36,247 nt of DNA, taken from the NCBI GenBank assembly GCA_051005875.1, contig JBPCIX010000019.1, positions 1 to 36,247 of the forward strand, written 5' to 3'. Numbering within the stretch: the first letter of the stretch is position 1; every line of letters begins with the position of its first letter. Made by a program: the position numbers and the translations under genes. Below are positions 14,476-22,242 of this stretch, in pieces. Under the pieces are notes generated by a model. That model saw only the letters and a program-made list of their open reading frames with translations, ran no database searches and was not told the DNA's origin. The DNA comes from JBPCIX01 sp051005875 (GTDB lineage Bacteria > Actinomycetota > CADDZG01 > JAHWKV01).

Positions 14476-14817
14476 TTAGTCCGGTTCCACCAAAGCGAGG
14501 ATCTTTGCCGCGACTTCTTCGACCACCTCAACCGGCGCCGGGCAGAAGCGTTCCGCTCCCCGGGATCGCCAGTCAAGGCTCTTGATTTGGTCACAAAGAA
14601 CCGCGCCCTGCGCCTTCGTCCCCTTGGGGATCACTACCTCGAAGGGGTAGCCCTTAACATTCGACGCGATAGGGCAGAACAAGGCGAGTCCTGCCTTGCG
14701 GTTGTATACCTTGGGCGAAATCACAAGGGCAGGCCTGCGTCCCGCTTGTTCGTGTCCGGCTTGGGGATCGAACCGCAACCAGACAATGTCGCCGCGATCC
14801 GGGGTGTACCCGGCCAC
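14476..14817 (-). CDS. MazF/PemK-type endoribonuclease toxin
   Basis: MazF-family toxins cleave mRNA at short sequences until neutralised by their antitoxin. The 113-residue protein has the family opening RGDIVWLRFDPQAGHEQAGRR, PALVISPKVYN, the strand LALFCPIAS, and the turn GAVLCDQIKSLDW containing the usual Gln-x-(K/R) region. All core elements are intact, so it looks functional. Its GTG start shares one base with the antitoxin stop (TAGTG), a typical coupled arrangement. Downstream is ygfZ only 13 bp away. The module may be chromosomally fixed and not recently mobile, since no transposase or repeat flanks it. Confidence 0.93.
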   Translation of the reverse strand: MAGYTPDRGDIVWLRFDPQAGHEQAGRRPALVISPKVYNRKAGLALFCPIASNVKGYPFEVVIPKGTKAQGAVLCDQIKSLDWRSRGAERFCPAPVEVVEEVAAKILALVEPD

Positions 14818-15059
14818 TACCAGACTTCGCGTCCCACAGGCGGACCTGTCTCGACCGGCTCATGAACATTATTCCGTGTGATCGCCCTGACGAGTTCGCC
14901 TAGGTCGTAGTCTCGGGTACGAATCGGCCTTACTACCAAATCGCCTCCCTCCACCGAGATATCGACGATAGACCCGGCTTCGACGCTGGCCTCCTCGGCG
15001 AAGGACTTAGGAATACGAAGCCCAAGACTGTTGCCCCATCGCTGAATCTTGGTCTCCAC
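14817..15059 (-). CDS. MazE/AbrB-type antitoxin
   Basis: The 80-residue protein begins VETKIQRWGNSLGLRIPKS, the swapped-hairpin AbrB/MazE DNA-binding domain, and ends in a polar, likely disordered tail that would wrap the toxin. I choose GTG 15059 because AAAGGAG lies 5 nt upstream. An ATG at 15083 is in frame but falls within the promoter palindrome. The antitoxin is expected to repress its own promoter with MazF as co-repressor. It is the first gene of the long minus-strand run that continues through pyruvate dehydrogenase. Confidence 0.92.
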   Translation of the reverse strand: METKIQRWGNSLGLRIPKSFAEEASVEAGSIVDISVEGGDLVVRPIRTRDYDLGELVRAITRNNVHEPVETGPPVGREVW

Positions 15060-15072
15060 TGAATCTCCTTTA

Positions 15073-15094
15073 GGGATATACATTGAGTATACCC
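15073..15094 (-). promoter_or_regulatory. mazEF promoter and operator palindrome
   Basis: An imperfect inverted repeat (GGGATATAC at 15073-15081 and GTATACCC at 15087-15094 on the plus strand) contains a minus-strand -10 element TATACT at 15091-15086. Transcription would start near 15079, just before the mazE Shine-Dalgarno. The dyad over a -10 box is the expected autoregulatory site; no good -35 is visible. Confidence 0.6.
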
Positions 15095-15197
15095 GCCTTC
15101 AGGTTTCGCCATTTTCGTCGAGCGGGTCTGGGAGGAGATGTCCCGGCAGACGTTTTCTTATTTCAGGCCTGAGCGCCGGGGCTCCAGGGCCTCTGCA

Positions 15198-15459
15198 AAG
15201 GGTCTGTTTAGGGATCGCGAGTTGAAAATCGTGCCTGAAGCCGTCGTGGTAGAGGCGGACTGGCTGATAGAAACGAGATTGGGTGTGCAGCCGGAGCTCG
15301 CATTCTTGAAGGATCTCAACGGCCGTTCCTTTGCCGTGGAGGCCACCACCGGACCGGAACGGCGCCGAGCGGTTAAAAGACGTGACGGTCGCCACATTCG
15401 ACGCGCACTTCAGAATGATTCGCCCGAGGCACACCGCTGCTTTCAAAATTCTGCCCTAG
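15198..15459 (+). pseudogene. Remnant of a VapC-like PIN-domain toxin gene
   Basis: Two pieces of a PIN-domain protein occur in different frames. The first, up to about 15370, reads LFRDRELKIVPEAVV, VEADWLIETRLG, ELAFLKDL and FAVEATTGPERRRAV. The second, from 15379 to the TAG at 15457-15459, reads DVTVATFDAHF and RPRHTAAFKILP. Between them ~35 residues that normally hold the LGFVDA acidic site are gone, and no N-terminal Asp-bearing strand can be found. Deletion plus frameshift makes this a dead gene. It faces away from mazEF and may be a relic of a once larger toxin-antitoxin cluster. No cognate antitoxin is seen. Confidence 0.75.
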
Positions 15460-15485
15460 CGAGTCCTAAATCTCGCACGCCGGCG

Positions 15486-15761
15486 TCAGCGCTCGTGCTC
15501 TACCAGGTAGTCGATGTAGAGGGGTCGCAGTGCGTCCGCGAGTTCGCCCTCGTCGGCGTGAATCGCATCCTGCAGCCGCTTGGAAAGGTAGACGACATCT
15601 TCGTTGGACTCCTCCTGGTGACCCGCCATGGCTTCGGCGATTGGGACCGTAGACAGGAGCTTGAGGAAGAAATGGACGTCCAGGCGCTTCAGGGCGGTTA
15701 GCACCGCTTTGTCGTGTAGCTGTTTCGACGTTTGGGCGTCGAGCTCTTCGAATGTCGGCAT
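15486..15761 (-). CDS. Hypothetical protein, 91 aa
   Basis: Family not recognised. The product is mostly helical and acidic: TFEELDAQTSKQLHDKAVLTAL, LDVHFFLKLLSTVPIAEAM and VVYLSKRLQDAIHADEGEL, ending YIDYLVEHER. It has no membrane segment or cysteine. I use ATG 15761; the open frame continues upstream to 15995 but only as an antisense-like Arg-rich stretch over the DUF72 gene. No Shine-Dalgarno is present, and TAGGCT lies 7 nt before the ATG, which would suit a leaderless mRNA. Confidence 0.65.
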   Translation of the reverse strand: MPTFEELDAQTSKQLHDKAVLTALKRLDVHFFLKLLSTVPIAEAMAGHQEESNEDVVYLSKRLQDAIHADEGELADALRPLYIDYLVEHER

Positions 15762-15874
15762 AGAAGCCAGCCTAAGCCCGTTTCGGCCGCTCCGCCAACT
15801 GCGCCGCCGATTGGCCGGATCGGCGTTGCCCAAACCGTTAGTTTTCGCGGTTCTCGTCGAGGCGCCGTGCTCAT

Positions 15875-16597
15875 CTACTCTGCGGCTTGTTTTACCTTTA
15901 GGGCGTATTGGGGGCCAACGCCGCCGCCTTCGTGCTTTAGGTAGCAATAGACGTCTGACCCTGATTTCAAGACTTGTTTTACTTTGGCCCCCCATCCGGC
16001 AAGTTCGTCGTCGCCGTACTCTTCTTTTCGAAGGCGTAAGTAGACATGCCCGGCGGTTTGGGGGACTTCCGCGAGGGCCTTGTCGTCGGTGTCGGCGCCG
16101 CAGTAAGCGACATCGGAATCGGTTAGCAGGGCTCTCACTTCGTCATCGTTCCAGGAGTCGTGTCGAAACTCCATTGCGTAACGCACGTCCGGCGGCAGAT
16201 CCTTCAGGAAAGGCTCCAGCAACTCGCGTTCGTACTTCAGATTTGGTGGAAGCTGGAACAGGATCGTTCCCAAGCGGTCGCCGAGTAGCTTTGCCCGGCA
16301 AACGAATTCATTAACGTCCTCGGTTACCTCTTTTAACCTGCTCCAGTGGGTTATTCGCTGAGGGGCTTTCAAGGTGAAGCGAAATCCATCAGAGGCTTGG
16401 GTCTTCCATCCCTCGATTGTGGATTCCGAAGGCATCCGGCGGAACGTATAGTTGATTTCAACCGAGCCGAGGACTGTCGAGTAGTACGACAGCATCTTCT
16501 TATCGGTGACGCCCTCGGGATAGAAGTTGCCCTTCCACTCCTTGAAAGCGAAACCCGACGTACCTGCAAACAAACTGCCCTTTTTTGTTGGTGCCAT
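15875..16597 (-). CDS. DUF72 (YecE-like) family protein
   Basis: DUF72 proteins are TIM-barrel-like proteins of unknown biochemical role. The match rests on the N-terminal GTSGFAFKEWKGNFYPEG, YYSTVLGSVEINYTFRRMPS, FRFTLKAPQRITHW, LFQLPPNLKY, AMEFRHDSW and the C-terminal HVYLRLR and DVYCYLKHE segments, in the usual order. Length of 240 residues is typical. It is 33 bp after nth on the same strand. A link to DNA repair is suggested only by this adjacency. Confidence 0.92.
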   Translation of the reverse strand: MAPTKKGSLFAGTSGFAFKEWKGNFYPEGVTDKKMLSYYSTVLGSVEINYTFRRMPSESTIEGWKTQASDGFRFTLKAPQRITHWSRLKEVTEDVNEFVCRAKLLGDRLGTILFQLPPNLKYERELLEPFLKDLPPDVRYAMEFRHDSWNDDEVRALLTDSDVAYCGADTDDKALAEVPQTAGHVYLRLRKEEYGDDELAGWGAKVKQVLKSGSDVYCYLKHEGGGVGPQYALKVKQAAE

Positions 16598-16630
16598 TAG
16601 CGTCGCATCACTTTCTCATCAAAATTCCCA

Positions 16631-17317
16631 TCAAACTCTGGACGACGGACACAACCCATTTATCACACAATCCTCGCAGCGCGGAGTCGGCGCCTTACAG
16701 ACCTTCCGCCCATGTTCGATGAACAGATAGGAAAGGGGGAACCACTTTGGCTTGGGAACGAGCAGCATTAAGTCTTGCTCAATTCGTACCGGGTCCTCCT
16801 GGCTCGTCAATCCGAGGCGCTGTGAAAGTCTCCGCACGTGGGTGTCGACCGCGATCCCTTCGGTCTTGCCGAACGAGTTGCCCAGCACGATGTTGGCGGT
16901 TTTGCGGGCGGCCCCCGGCAGGGTTGTCAGCTCGGCCATTGTGCTGGGCACCCGGCCGTCAAACTCTTCGAGGAGCTTGCGAGCCGAGGCCTGGAGGTTC
17001 TTCGACTTTTGTCTGAAAAAACCGGTTGATTTTATGTCTTGCTCGAGTTCGGAAATATCGGCTCGGACATAGTCCTCGATCTTGGAATACTTGCGGAATA
17101 GCTTCTCGGTCACTTTGTTGACCATCTGGTCGGTGCACTGGGCCGATAAAATCGTGGCGAACAACATTTCGTGAGGATTCGAAAAAACCAGAGCGCATTT
17201 GGCGTCCGGGTATTCCTTTTTCAAACGTCGATATATGAGCGGAAATCGCTCGTGGGCTGGGCTGCCTCGGTTGGGCTTGGGTTTGGCTTTGACTGGAGCT
17301 TTGGCGGGTGCGTGCAC
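16631..17317 (-). CDS. nth: Endonuclease III (Nth)
   Basis: Nth is a DNA glycosylase/AP lyase for oxidised pyrimidines. The helix-hairpin-helix LPGAARKTANIVLG contains the catalytic Lys139, and Asp158 lies in VDTHVRRL. The [4Fe-4S] cluster ligands are C207, C214, C217 and C223 (C-x6-C-x2-C-x5-C). The hairpin usually reads LPGVGRKTA; here Ala replaces the second glycine, a position that contacts the DNA backbone. The N-terminal 20 residues are Lys/Pro-rich. The start is a GTG at 17317, 9 bp after the preceding stop, with no Shine-Dalgarno. Confidence 0.95.
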   Translation of the reverse strand: MHAPAKAPVKAKPKPNRGSPAHERFPLIYRRLKKEYPDAKCALVFSNPHEMLFATILSAQCTDQMVNKVTEKLFRKYSKIEDYVRADISELEQDIKSTGFFRQKSKNLQASARKLLEEFDGRVPSTMAELTTLPGAARKTANIVLGNSFGKTEGIAVDTHVRRLSQRLGLTSQEDPVRIEQDLMLLVPKPKWFPLSYLFIEHGRKVCKAPTPRCEDCVINGLCPSSRV

Positions 17318-17326
17318 TGGAAGAAG

Positions 17327-17680
17327 CTAACCCGGAGTAAGGGCCGACTTCACTGCTGAGATTATTTTGCCCGGCGGCGTGACGCTTAAGAAATCCACCT
17401 TGGCCTTCAGGCCTTTACTGGCGCTCGTTTTGTCGCTCACCAGCACCACCGGGACGCCTTTCAGGGATCCGGCGTCGGCCAGCAAGCCAACCATTTCCTT
17501 CCCGCGTTCGGGAAGGCGCGTCATGTCAACCAGCAGCAAATCTGGCTCAATTCCGGGGATCTGGCGATGCACATCACCTTTGGGCTCCTCAACCCAGGGG
17601 ACGCTGTAACCCTTCTGCCGAAGCGCGCTTACCCAGGGTCGGCTTTCTTCCCAACAAAGCACTGCAACGCGAGCGGTCAC
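17327..17680 (-). CDS. Receiver-like (CheY-fold) protein, probably degenerate
   Basis: The ~117-residue product alternates strands and helices like a response-regulator receiver: ARVAVLCWEES, then DLLLVDMTRLPERGKEMV, then GVPVVLVSDKTSASKGLKAK and FLSVTPPGKIISAVKSAL. One Asp after the third strand (LLLVDM) could be the phosphorylation site and the Lys in VSDK the conserved lysine, but the acidic pair after strand 1 is absent, replaced by WEES. No output domain or kinase is nearby. I start at GTG 17680, because TATCAT lies 6 nt upstream and the longer frame to 17797 enters the divergent panB region. Function unknown. Confidence 0.6.
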   Translation of the reverse strand: MTARVAVLCWEESRPWVSALRQKGYSVPWVEEPKGDVHRQIPGIEPDLLLVDMTRLPERGKEMVGLLADAGSLKGVPVVLVSDKTSASKGLKAKVDFLSVTPPGKIISAVKSALTPG

Positions 17681-17835
17681 GAGGTAATGATATCGGACGG
17701 ACCGCGTGCCGAGGGCGGGACGGGTTGAAAGGCAGGGCAAAGGAAAGATGCGCGCTACACTTAGCACCACTAGGCTTGGAGGCCCGGCGCCCTGCAATGG
17801 CGCTTGCCCCGGGACCGGAAAGGAACCTTTCGCCT

Positions 17836-18651
17836 GTGAATTCGCGAACTTCGATCACCATCAATGATCTCAAGGGCTTCAAGGCGCACGGCAGGCGTTT
17901 TGCCATGCTTACCGCCTACGACTTTCCCACTGCCCAGATTCTGGATTCCGCAGGCGTGGAGGTGATACTTGTCGGCGATTCGCTCGCCCAGGTGGCGCTT
18001 GGGTACCCAACCACACTGCCCGTCACCATGGATGAAATGCTTCACCACACTCGGGCGGTCACCAGGGCCGCTTTGCACACCCTTGTGGTTGCCGATATGC
18101 CCTTCGGCAGCTATCAGGGACCCGTAGAGATGGGAGTGGGCAACGCCGTTCGGTTTCTGAAAGAGGCAGGCGCTCACGCCGTGAAGTTCGAGGGGCCCAA
18201 CCTAGCTTTGACCGAGGCGTTGACCAGTCAGGGGATTCCCGTAATGGCCCATCTGGGCCTGACCCCCCAATCGGTTCATGCCATGGGGGGGTACCGGGTT
18301 CAGGCCAGGACCCCCGAATCCGCTCAGCGCCTGCTGGCCGATGCGGAATCGATGCAAAAGGCGGGCGCCTTTTGTTTGGTCCTCGAAGGCATTCCCGCGG
18401 AAGTCGCCGCCAAGATTACGAAGTCACTTCAAATAGCGACCATCGGGATAGGCGCCGGTCCGAGCTGCGACGGACAGGTTCTGGTTCTGAATGACTTGTT
18501 GGGAATGGGGGCCGCGCCGGACCCCAAATTCGTCAAGCGTTACGCCGACCTGCGGCACACAATTACCTCGGCCGTCGAAGCCTTTAAGGCCGAAGTTGAG
18601 TCAGGAGAATTCCCCGGGCCCGAGCACTCCTACACCGGGGGCCAGGGGTAA
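17836..18651 (+). CDS. panB: 3-methyl-2-oxobutanoate hydroxymethyltransferase
   Basis: PanB makes ketopantoate from 2-oxoisovalerate and methylene-tetrahydrofolate, the first committed step of pantothenate and CoA synthesis. Motifs are AMLTAYDFPTA, the metal-binding VGDSLAQVALG, MPFGSYQ, HAVKFEGP and ATIGIGAGPSCDGQVLVL. The 271-residue length from GTG 17836 is standard, and AAAGGA lies 11 nt upstream. In-frame ATGs at 17797 and 17725 would add a non-conserved stretch. The 3' end overlaps the convergent SCO1664-family gene by 22 bp. No other pantothenate gene is in the window. Confidence 0.95.
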   Translation: MNSRTSITINDLKGFKAHGRRFAMLTAYDFPTAQILDSAGVEVILVGDSLAQVALGYPTTLPVTMDEMLHHTRAVTRAALHTLVVADMPFGSYQGPVEMGVGNAVRFLKEAGAHAVKFEGPNLALTEALTSQGIPVMAHLGLTPQSVHAMGGYRVQARTPESAQRLLADAESMQKAGAFCLVLEGIPAEVAAKITKSLQIATIGIGAGPSCDGQVLVLNDLLGMGAAPDPKFVKRYADLRHTITSAVEAFKAEVESGEFPGPEHSYTGGQG

Positions 18652-19355
18652 GGTCGGGACGTTTTCGGCGGGGGGAACACGGGGTCCTTCAAAACTTCTG
18701 TCACTCGCGCTTGAAGAGCCCGGATCTCCCTATTGGATATATAGGCCCCAAGGTCCGCCGGCGCCTCGCCCTCGATAAATTCGCACAAGCGGGCCAGCGC
18801 CTCGATGTCGGCGGGCGGGATCGGCTCTCCCACGAAATCCCATAGAACCGTTCGCAGCTTGGGCTCTTCATTCAAGCAGAGCCCGTGGTCCAAACCCCAG
18901 ATCTTGCCGGAATCGTCCAACAGTACATGGCCGGCCTTTCGGTCGGCATTGTTCGCAATCATGTCGAATACGGCTATTTGTCTTAGTTCACTTTCCCGGC
19001 CGGGAAGCATATCGAACGCTGTTATTGAGGGGTCGTGTTCGATGAATGCCTGCACCGCTCCCGCCCCCAGCGGACCCTCCCTGAGGACCGTTGGAGGAAC
19101 GAAATCCCACCCGGCCGCCTTCGCCAGCAAGTAGGCGGCCACCTCACGCTGGCATAGAGTGCCGGGAGGAAAATCCCAAAGGGGCGCCTCGCCCCGCCGG
19201 GGCTTGTAGACAACCAGGGGGGCGTCAAGAAACTTATCGGGGTCACCGCCTGCGGGAATCAATCTTCCCAGCAGCGTGTAATTTGAGGCCCCCGGAAGCA
19301 TCCCTAGAAGCTCAATCTGGCCGCCCAACAAGGTTGCTTCGTCAGTCAGCGTCAT
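18630..19355 (-). CDS. SCO1664-family protein (PI3/4-kinase-like fold)
   Basis: This conserved actinobacterial family is of unknown function. The sequence has a kinase-like pattern: a nucleotide-site lysine in PLVVYKPRRGEAPLWDFP, a catalytic-loop-like FDMIANNADRKAGHVLLD and a metal-site-like IWGLDHGLCL, recalling PI3/4-kinase or HipA-like folds. It ends in a Pro-rich tail. It is the last gene of a three-gene minus-strand set with DUF3090 (25 bp upstream) and a histidine phosphatase, an arrangement known in actinobacteria and often near mycothiol cysteine ligase, which is not seen here. Substrate unknown. Confidence 0.85.
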   Translation of the reverse strand: MTLTDEATLLGGQIELLGMLPGASNYTLLGRLIPAGGDPDKFLDAPLVVYKPRRGEAPLWDFPPGTLCQREVAAYLLAKAAGWDFVPPTVLREGPLGAGAVQAFIEHDPSITAFDMLPGRESELRQIAVFDMIANNADRKAGHVLLDDSGKIWGLDHGLCLNEEPKLRTVLWDFVGEPIPPADIEALARLCEFIEGEAPADLGAYISNREIRALQARVTEVLKDPVFPPPKTSRPYPWPPV

Positions 19356-19380
19356 GTTCTTTCGGTGGCCGGGCGCGGCG

Positions 19381-20046
19381 TTAATCCTCCTTCTTGTGCC
19401 ATTTGCCGTTGAAGACCGCCTTCGGACATTCGTGGCCCTCCTCCATCACGGCGCCGCATAGGGGACAAACCGGGCGGCCCTGCGAAACCAATTGCATTCC
19501 CTGAATCCCAAGAGCCGCAAGTTGGCGCTGAGTAAGCCACAGGCGAGCGGTTGCTCGATCTTCGGGAAGCGGATCGGTTCCGGCGGCCTGTTGGATTCTT
19601 GCGAGTGCGATCTCCTCGACATCGCCTTCATCCTCCAGCTCGTCGAGATCATCGGCCAGCTCTTCGAGGCCGGCCTCGGGCAACACCAACTCGGCGAAGG
19701 CCAGCATGAACATCTCTCGCGCCTCGTCATACCCCATCGCCATGGTGGCGGGGTCAATCCGAAATTCCGGGTCGCCTGGCGCCAGAGCCATCAATTCGTC
19801 GAACCCCTTCGGCGTCGAACCGAGTGCGCTTTCTCCCAGAACTTCCTTCGTGATTTCTTGCTGACCGATCTGCGCTAGCAAGGCATACCCACCCGTTCCG
19901 AGCGCCATCACGTGCTCCTTTTCAAGAATCCAGGTATGGACTTCATCGCCCTTAGCGGCTTGAAGCAAAAACACCCTGCTGCCGGGCTCACCGACAGCGC
20001 CGACGGTAACCCTGTCGACAGGATCCAACTCAACATGGGTTGCCAC
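19381..20046 (-). CDS. DUF3090-family protein
   Basis: This is an actinobacterial family of unknown function. Seen here are the N-terminal strands DRVTVGAVGEPGSRVFLLQA and VHTWILEKEHVMAL, a long acidic middle (LEELADDLDELEDEGDVEEIA) and a C-terminal CPLCGAVMEEGHEC that may bind zinc. The likely start is a GTG at 20046, 7 bp after the phosphatase stop. A GGAAG-like sequence sits within the end of that upstream gene, so the genes are probably coupled. It stands between the phosphatase and SCO1664-family genes, its usual neighbours. Confidence 0.85.
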   Translation of the reverse strand: MATHVELDPVDRVTVGAVGEPGSRVFLLQAAKGDEVHTWILEKEHVMALGTGGYALLAQIGQQEITKEVLGESALGSTPKGFDELMALAPGDPEFRIDPATMAMGYDEAREMFMLAFAELVLPEAGLEELADDLDELEDEGDVEEIALARIQQAAGTDPLPEDRATARLWLTQRQLAALGIQGMQLVSQGRPVCPLCGAVMEEGHECPKAVFNGKWHKKED

Positions 20047-20053
20047 TAGTGCC

Positions 20054-20758
20054 CTAGCTTCCTTCCAAAGGTACTGTGGGGACGCGACCGGTCTTTTTGG
20101 GGGCAGCGGTTGTTGTGGCGCCGGTGGGCCTGCGCGTTTTCCTTGGCTTTACGAGGCCAATTCCATCGAACGATCCGGTATCGCCCAGCCTGACCAGGTG
20201 AGGGGTCGCGTTTTCCAGAACAAGGGCAGTCACAGACACAGGGGCGATTGAGATGCGTGAGTAGAGATCAAGCCCCAGTCCCAGGTAGCCGGCCACTATC
20301 AAGCGAATCATGTCGGCATGCGAACACACTGCGACCACCTGACCTTTGTGTTTAGGCCTAAGGCCCTCAATTGCCGTTATGCCCCTGGTCTGGGCCTCGC
20401 GGATAGTTTCGCCGCCGGGGAATCTGAAGTCTGCCGGCCGTGCTTTCAGATCCGCCCAAGCTTTGCTCTTATACAGCGCCTTCATAGTTCTACCCTGCCA
20501 ATCGCCGTAGTGGACCTCACCCAGCTGCCTGACGTTATGCACGCTGAGTGAGTGTGGCTCGGCCACAGCCTCGGCCGTTTCGCGGCAGCGCTCTAAAGGA
20601 CTGGAATAGACTGCTTTTAGGGGTGTCTCCGCAAGCCTGAGTCCCGCGTCCAGAGCCTGCTCGCGGCCTTTTTCGGAAAGAGAAAAACCCGGAAGCCAGC
20701 CCGTCAGTTTTTTGCCGGTTACGTCGGTAAGTCCGTGCCGGATCAACAAAAGAATCAC
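20054..20758 (-). CDS. Histidine phosphatase, MSMEG_4193 family
   Basis: The protein has the histidine-phosphatase (phosphoglycerate mutase-like) fold: the phospho-accepting His in LLLIRHGLTD, SSPLERCRETAEAVA, the acidic LGEVHYGDWQGR, and the second His in AVCSHADMIRLIVAGYLG. Its C-terminal ~35 residues form an Arg/Lys/Thr/Pro-rich tail. Substrate unknown. I choose GTG 20758; an in-frame TTG at 20776 is also possible. TATACA lies 6 nt before the GTG with no Shine-Dalgarno, which suits a leaderless mRNA. It is first of the phosphatase, DUF3090, SCO1664-family set and diverges from fumC. Confidence 0.88.
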   Translation of the reverse strand: MILLLIRHGLTDVTGKKLTGWLPGFSLSEKGREQALDAGLRLAETPLKAVYSSPLERCRETAEAVAEPHSLSVHNVRQLGEVHYGDWQGRTMKALYKSKAWADLKARPADFRFPGGETIREAQTRGITAIEGLRPKHKGQVVAVCSHADMIRLIVAGYLGLGLDLYSRISIAPVSVTALVLENATPHLVRLGDTGSFDGIGLVKPRKTRRPTGATTTAAPKKTGRVPTVPLEGS

Positions 20759-20764
20759 GTCTTC

Positions 20765-20829
20765 TGTATACAACAACTTCGCCCAGCTTGGCTGGCTCTT
20801 CTTCGCAGTCAGAGCGCACCGTTTAATAT
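20765..20829. promoter_or_regulatory. Divergent promoter region, phosphatase gene / fumC
   Basis: A minus-strand TATACA (20770-20765) lies 6 nt before the phosphatase GTG, and a plus-strand TAATAT (20824-20829) lies 7 nt before the fumC GTG. Both positions would put the transcript start at the start codon. No clear -35 boxes were found. Confidence 0.45.
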
Positions 20830-20836
20830 CTCTTTA

Positions 20837-22240
20837 GTGGAAGAAATGGAAGAATTCGACAACCCACCAAATGTCCCGGCGCTTGGCCCGACGTCCCCAT
20901 CCGTCTACTACGGCGCCCAAACACGGCTGGCCGTGGAAAATTTTCCTTTATCTGCGTTGCGCTTTGGAAGGCGGTTTATCCGTGCCCTGGGCCTGGTGAA
21001 AGCAGCCGCTGCCGAAACCAACTCTGAGCTAGGGCTGCTGGAGGCTCCTGTTGCCGGCGCAATCATTACGGCTGCCCAAGAAGTAGCCGACGGAAAACAC
21101 GACGACCAATTCGTTGTTGATGTATTTCAGACCGGCTCCGGCACTTCGACAAATATGAACGCCAACGAGGTAATTGCGAACCGCGCCGATGAAGTCTTGG
21201 GGGAAACCCCCGGCACCGGACAGGTTCATCCGAACGATCACGTGAACCTTTGCCAGTCTTCGAACGATGTCATTCCCACAGCCGCCCATGTGGCCGCTCT
21301 GACGGCGATCAGCGAGGTATTGCTGCCGGGCCTTCAGCGTCTCGCTGAGGCGCTGGGGGCCAAAGCTGAACAGTTCGACCCCATCATCAAGACGGGCCGG
21401 ACTCACTTGATGGACGCTACGCCCGTAAGGCTTGGTCAAGAGTTCGGCGGATTTCAGTCCCAGGTCGAGCACGGTCTGGCACGCATTGCCGGCGTGCTGC
21501 CCCACCTGTCTGAGCTGGCGCTGGGTGGCACCGCGGTTGGGACCGGCATCAATGCTCACCCGAAGTTCGCTGAAAAAACCATCGCACGTCTGTCGGCGGC
21601 AACGGGAATCCCGCTGACGGAGGCACCGAATCATTTTGAAGCCCAATCCGCCCGCGATGCCATAGTCGAGGCTTCTGGGGCGCTTAAGACCGTAGCTGTT
21701 TCGATCGCAAAGATTGCCAATGACCTTCGCTGGATGGCTTCGGGGCCGTCGGGTGGGATTGGTGAAATTAAGTTGCCGGAGCTTCAAGCGGGGTCGAGCA
21801 TCATGCCGGGCAAGGTAAACCCGGTGATTCCTGAGGCCGTAATTCAAGTAGCCGCGCAGGTCATCGGCAACGACGCCACCATCACACTGGGGGGCCTGGG
21901 GGGCGTATTTGAGCTAAACACAATGGTCCCGGTGATGGCTTACGATCTGATCTTTTCAATCGAGACGCTGGGGGCAGCGGCCGAACTTTTGGCAAGTCGG
22001 TGCGTAGAGGGTATAGCCGCCGACGACTGCCGGTGTGCCGAACCGCTGAAAAGCGGCCTGATGATTGCAACTTCGTTGGTGCCGGAACTGGGGTACGACA
22101 AGGTTGCAGAGATAACCGAGATCGCTGAACAAACCGGGAAAGGCCTGAAGGAGATTATCCTCGAGCGCGGCTTGATGCCTGAAGAGGAGATTGACAAGGC
22201 CCTCGACCTAAGAAGGATGACCGAAGGAGACCCGCAATAG
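20837..22240 (+). CDS. fumC: Fumarate hydratase class II
   Basis: FumC reversibly hydrates fumarate to malate in the TCA cycle. Full family motifs are present: TGSGTSTNMNANEVIANRA, VNLCQSSNDVIPTA, KTGRTHLMDATPVRLGQE, and the superfamily signature GSSIMPGKVNPVIPE with the catalytic serine loop. Length is ~467 residues. The start is GTG 20837 (leaderless model) or ATG 20846 three codons later; upstream sequence belongs to the divergent phosphatase region. The stop lies 2 bp before the GTG of the FIST-domain gene, with GAAGGAG inside the end of fumC, so the two are probably translated together. Confidence 0.96.
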   Translation: MEEMEEFDNPPNVPALGPTSPSVYYGAQTRLAVENFPLSALRFGRRFIRALGLVKAAAAETNSELGLLEAPVAGAIITAAQEVADGKHDDQFVVDVFQTGSGTSTNMNANEVIANRADEVLGETPGTGQVHPNDHVNLCQSSNDVIPTAAHVAALTAISEVLLPGLQRLAEALGAKAEQFDPIIKTGRTHLMDATPVRLGQEFGGFQSQVEHGLARIAGVLPHLSELALGGTAVGTGINAHPKFAEKTIARLSAATGIPLTEAPNHFEAQSARDAIVEASGALKTVAVSIAKIANDLRWMASGPSGGIGEIKLPELQAGSSIMPGKVNPVIPEAVIQVAAQVIGNDATITLGGLGGVFELNTMVPVMAYDLIFSIETLGAAAELLASRCVEGIAADDCRCAEPLKSGLMIATSLVPELGYDKVAEITEIAEQTGKGLKEIILERGLMPEEEIDKALDLRRMTEGDPQ

Positions 22241-22242
22241 AG

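Noticed and set aside
15138..15701. Long plus-strand open frame across the PIN relic and beyond
   Set aside because: Only the first part resembles a protein family; the later part is antisense to the 91-aa gene and out of frame with the PIN C-terminus.
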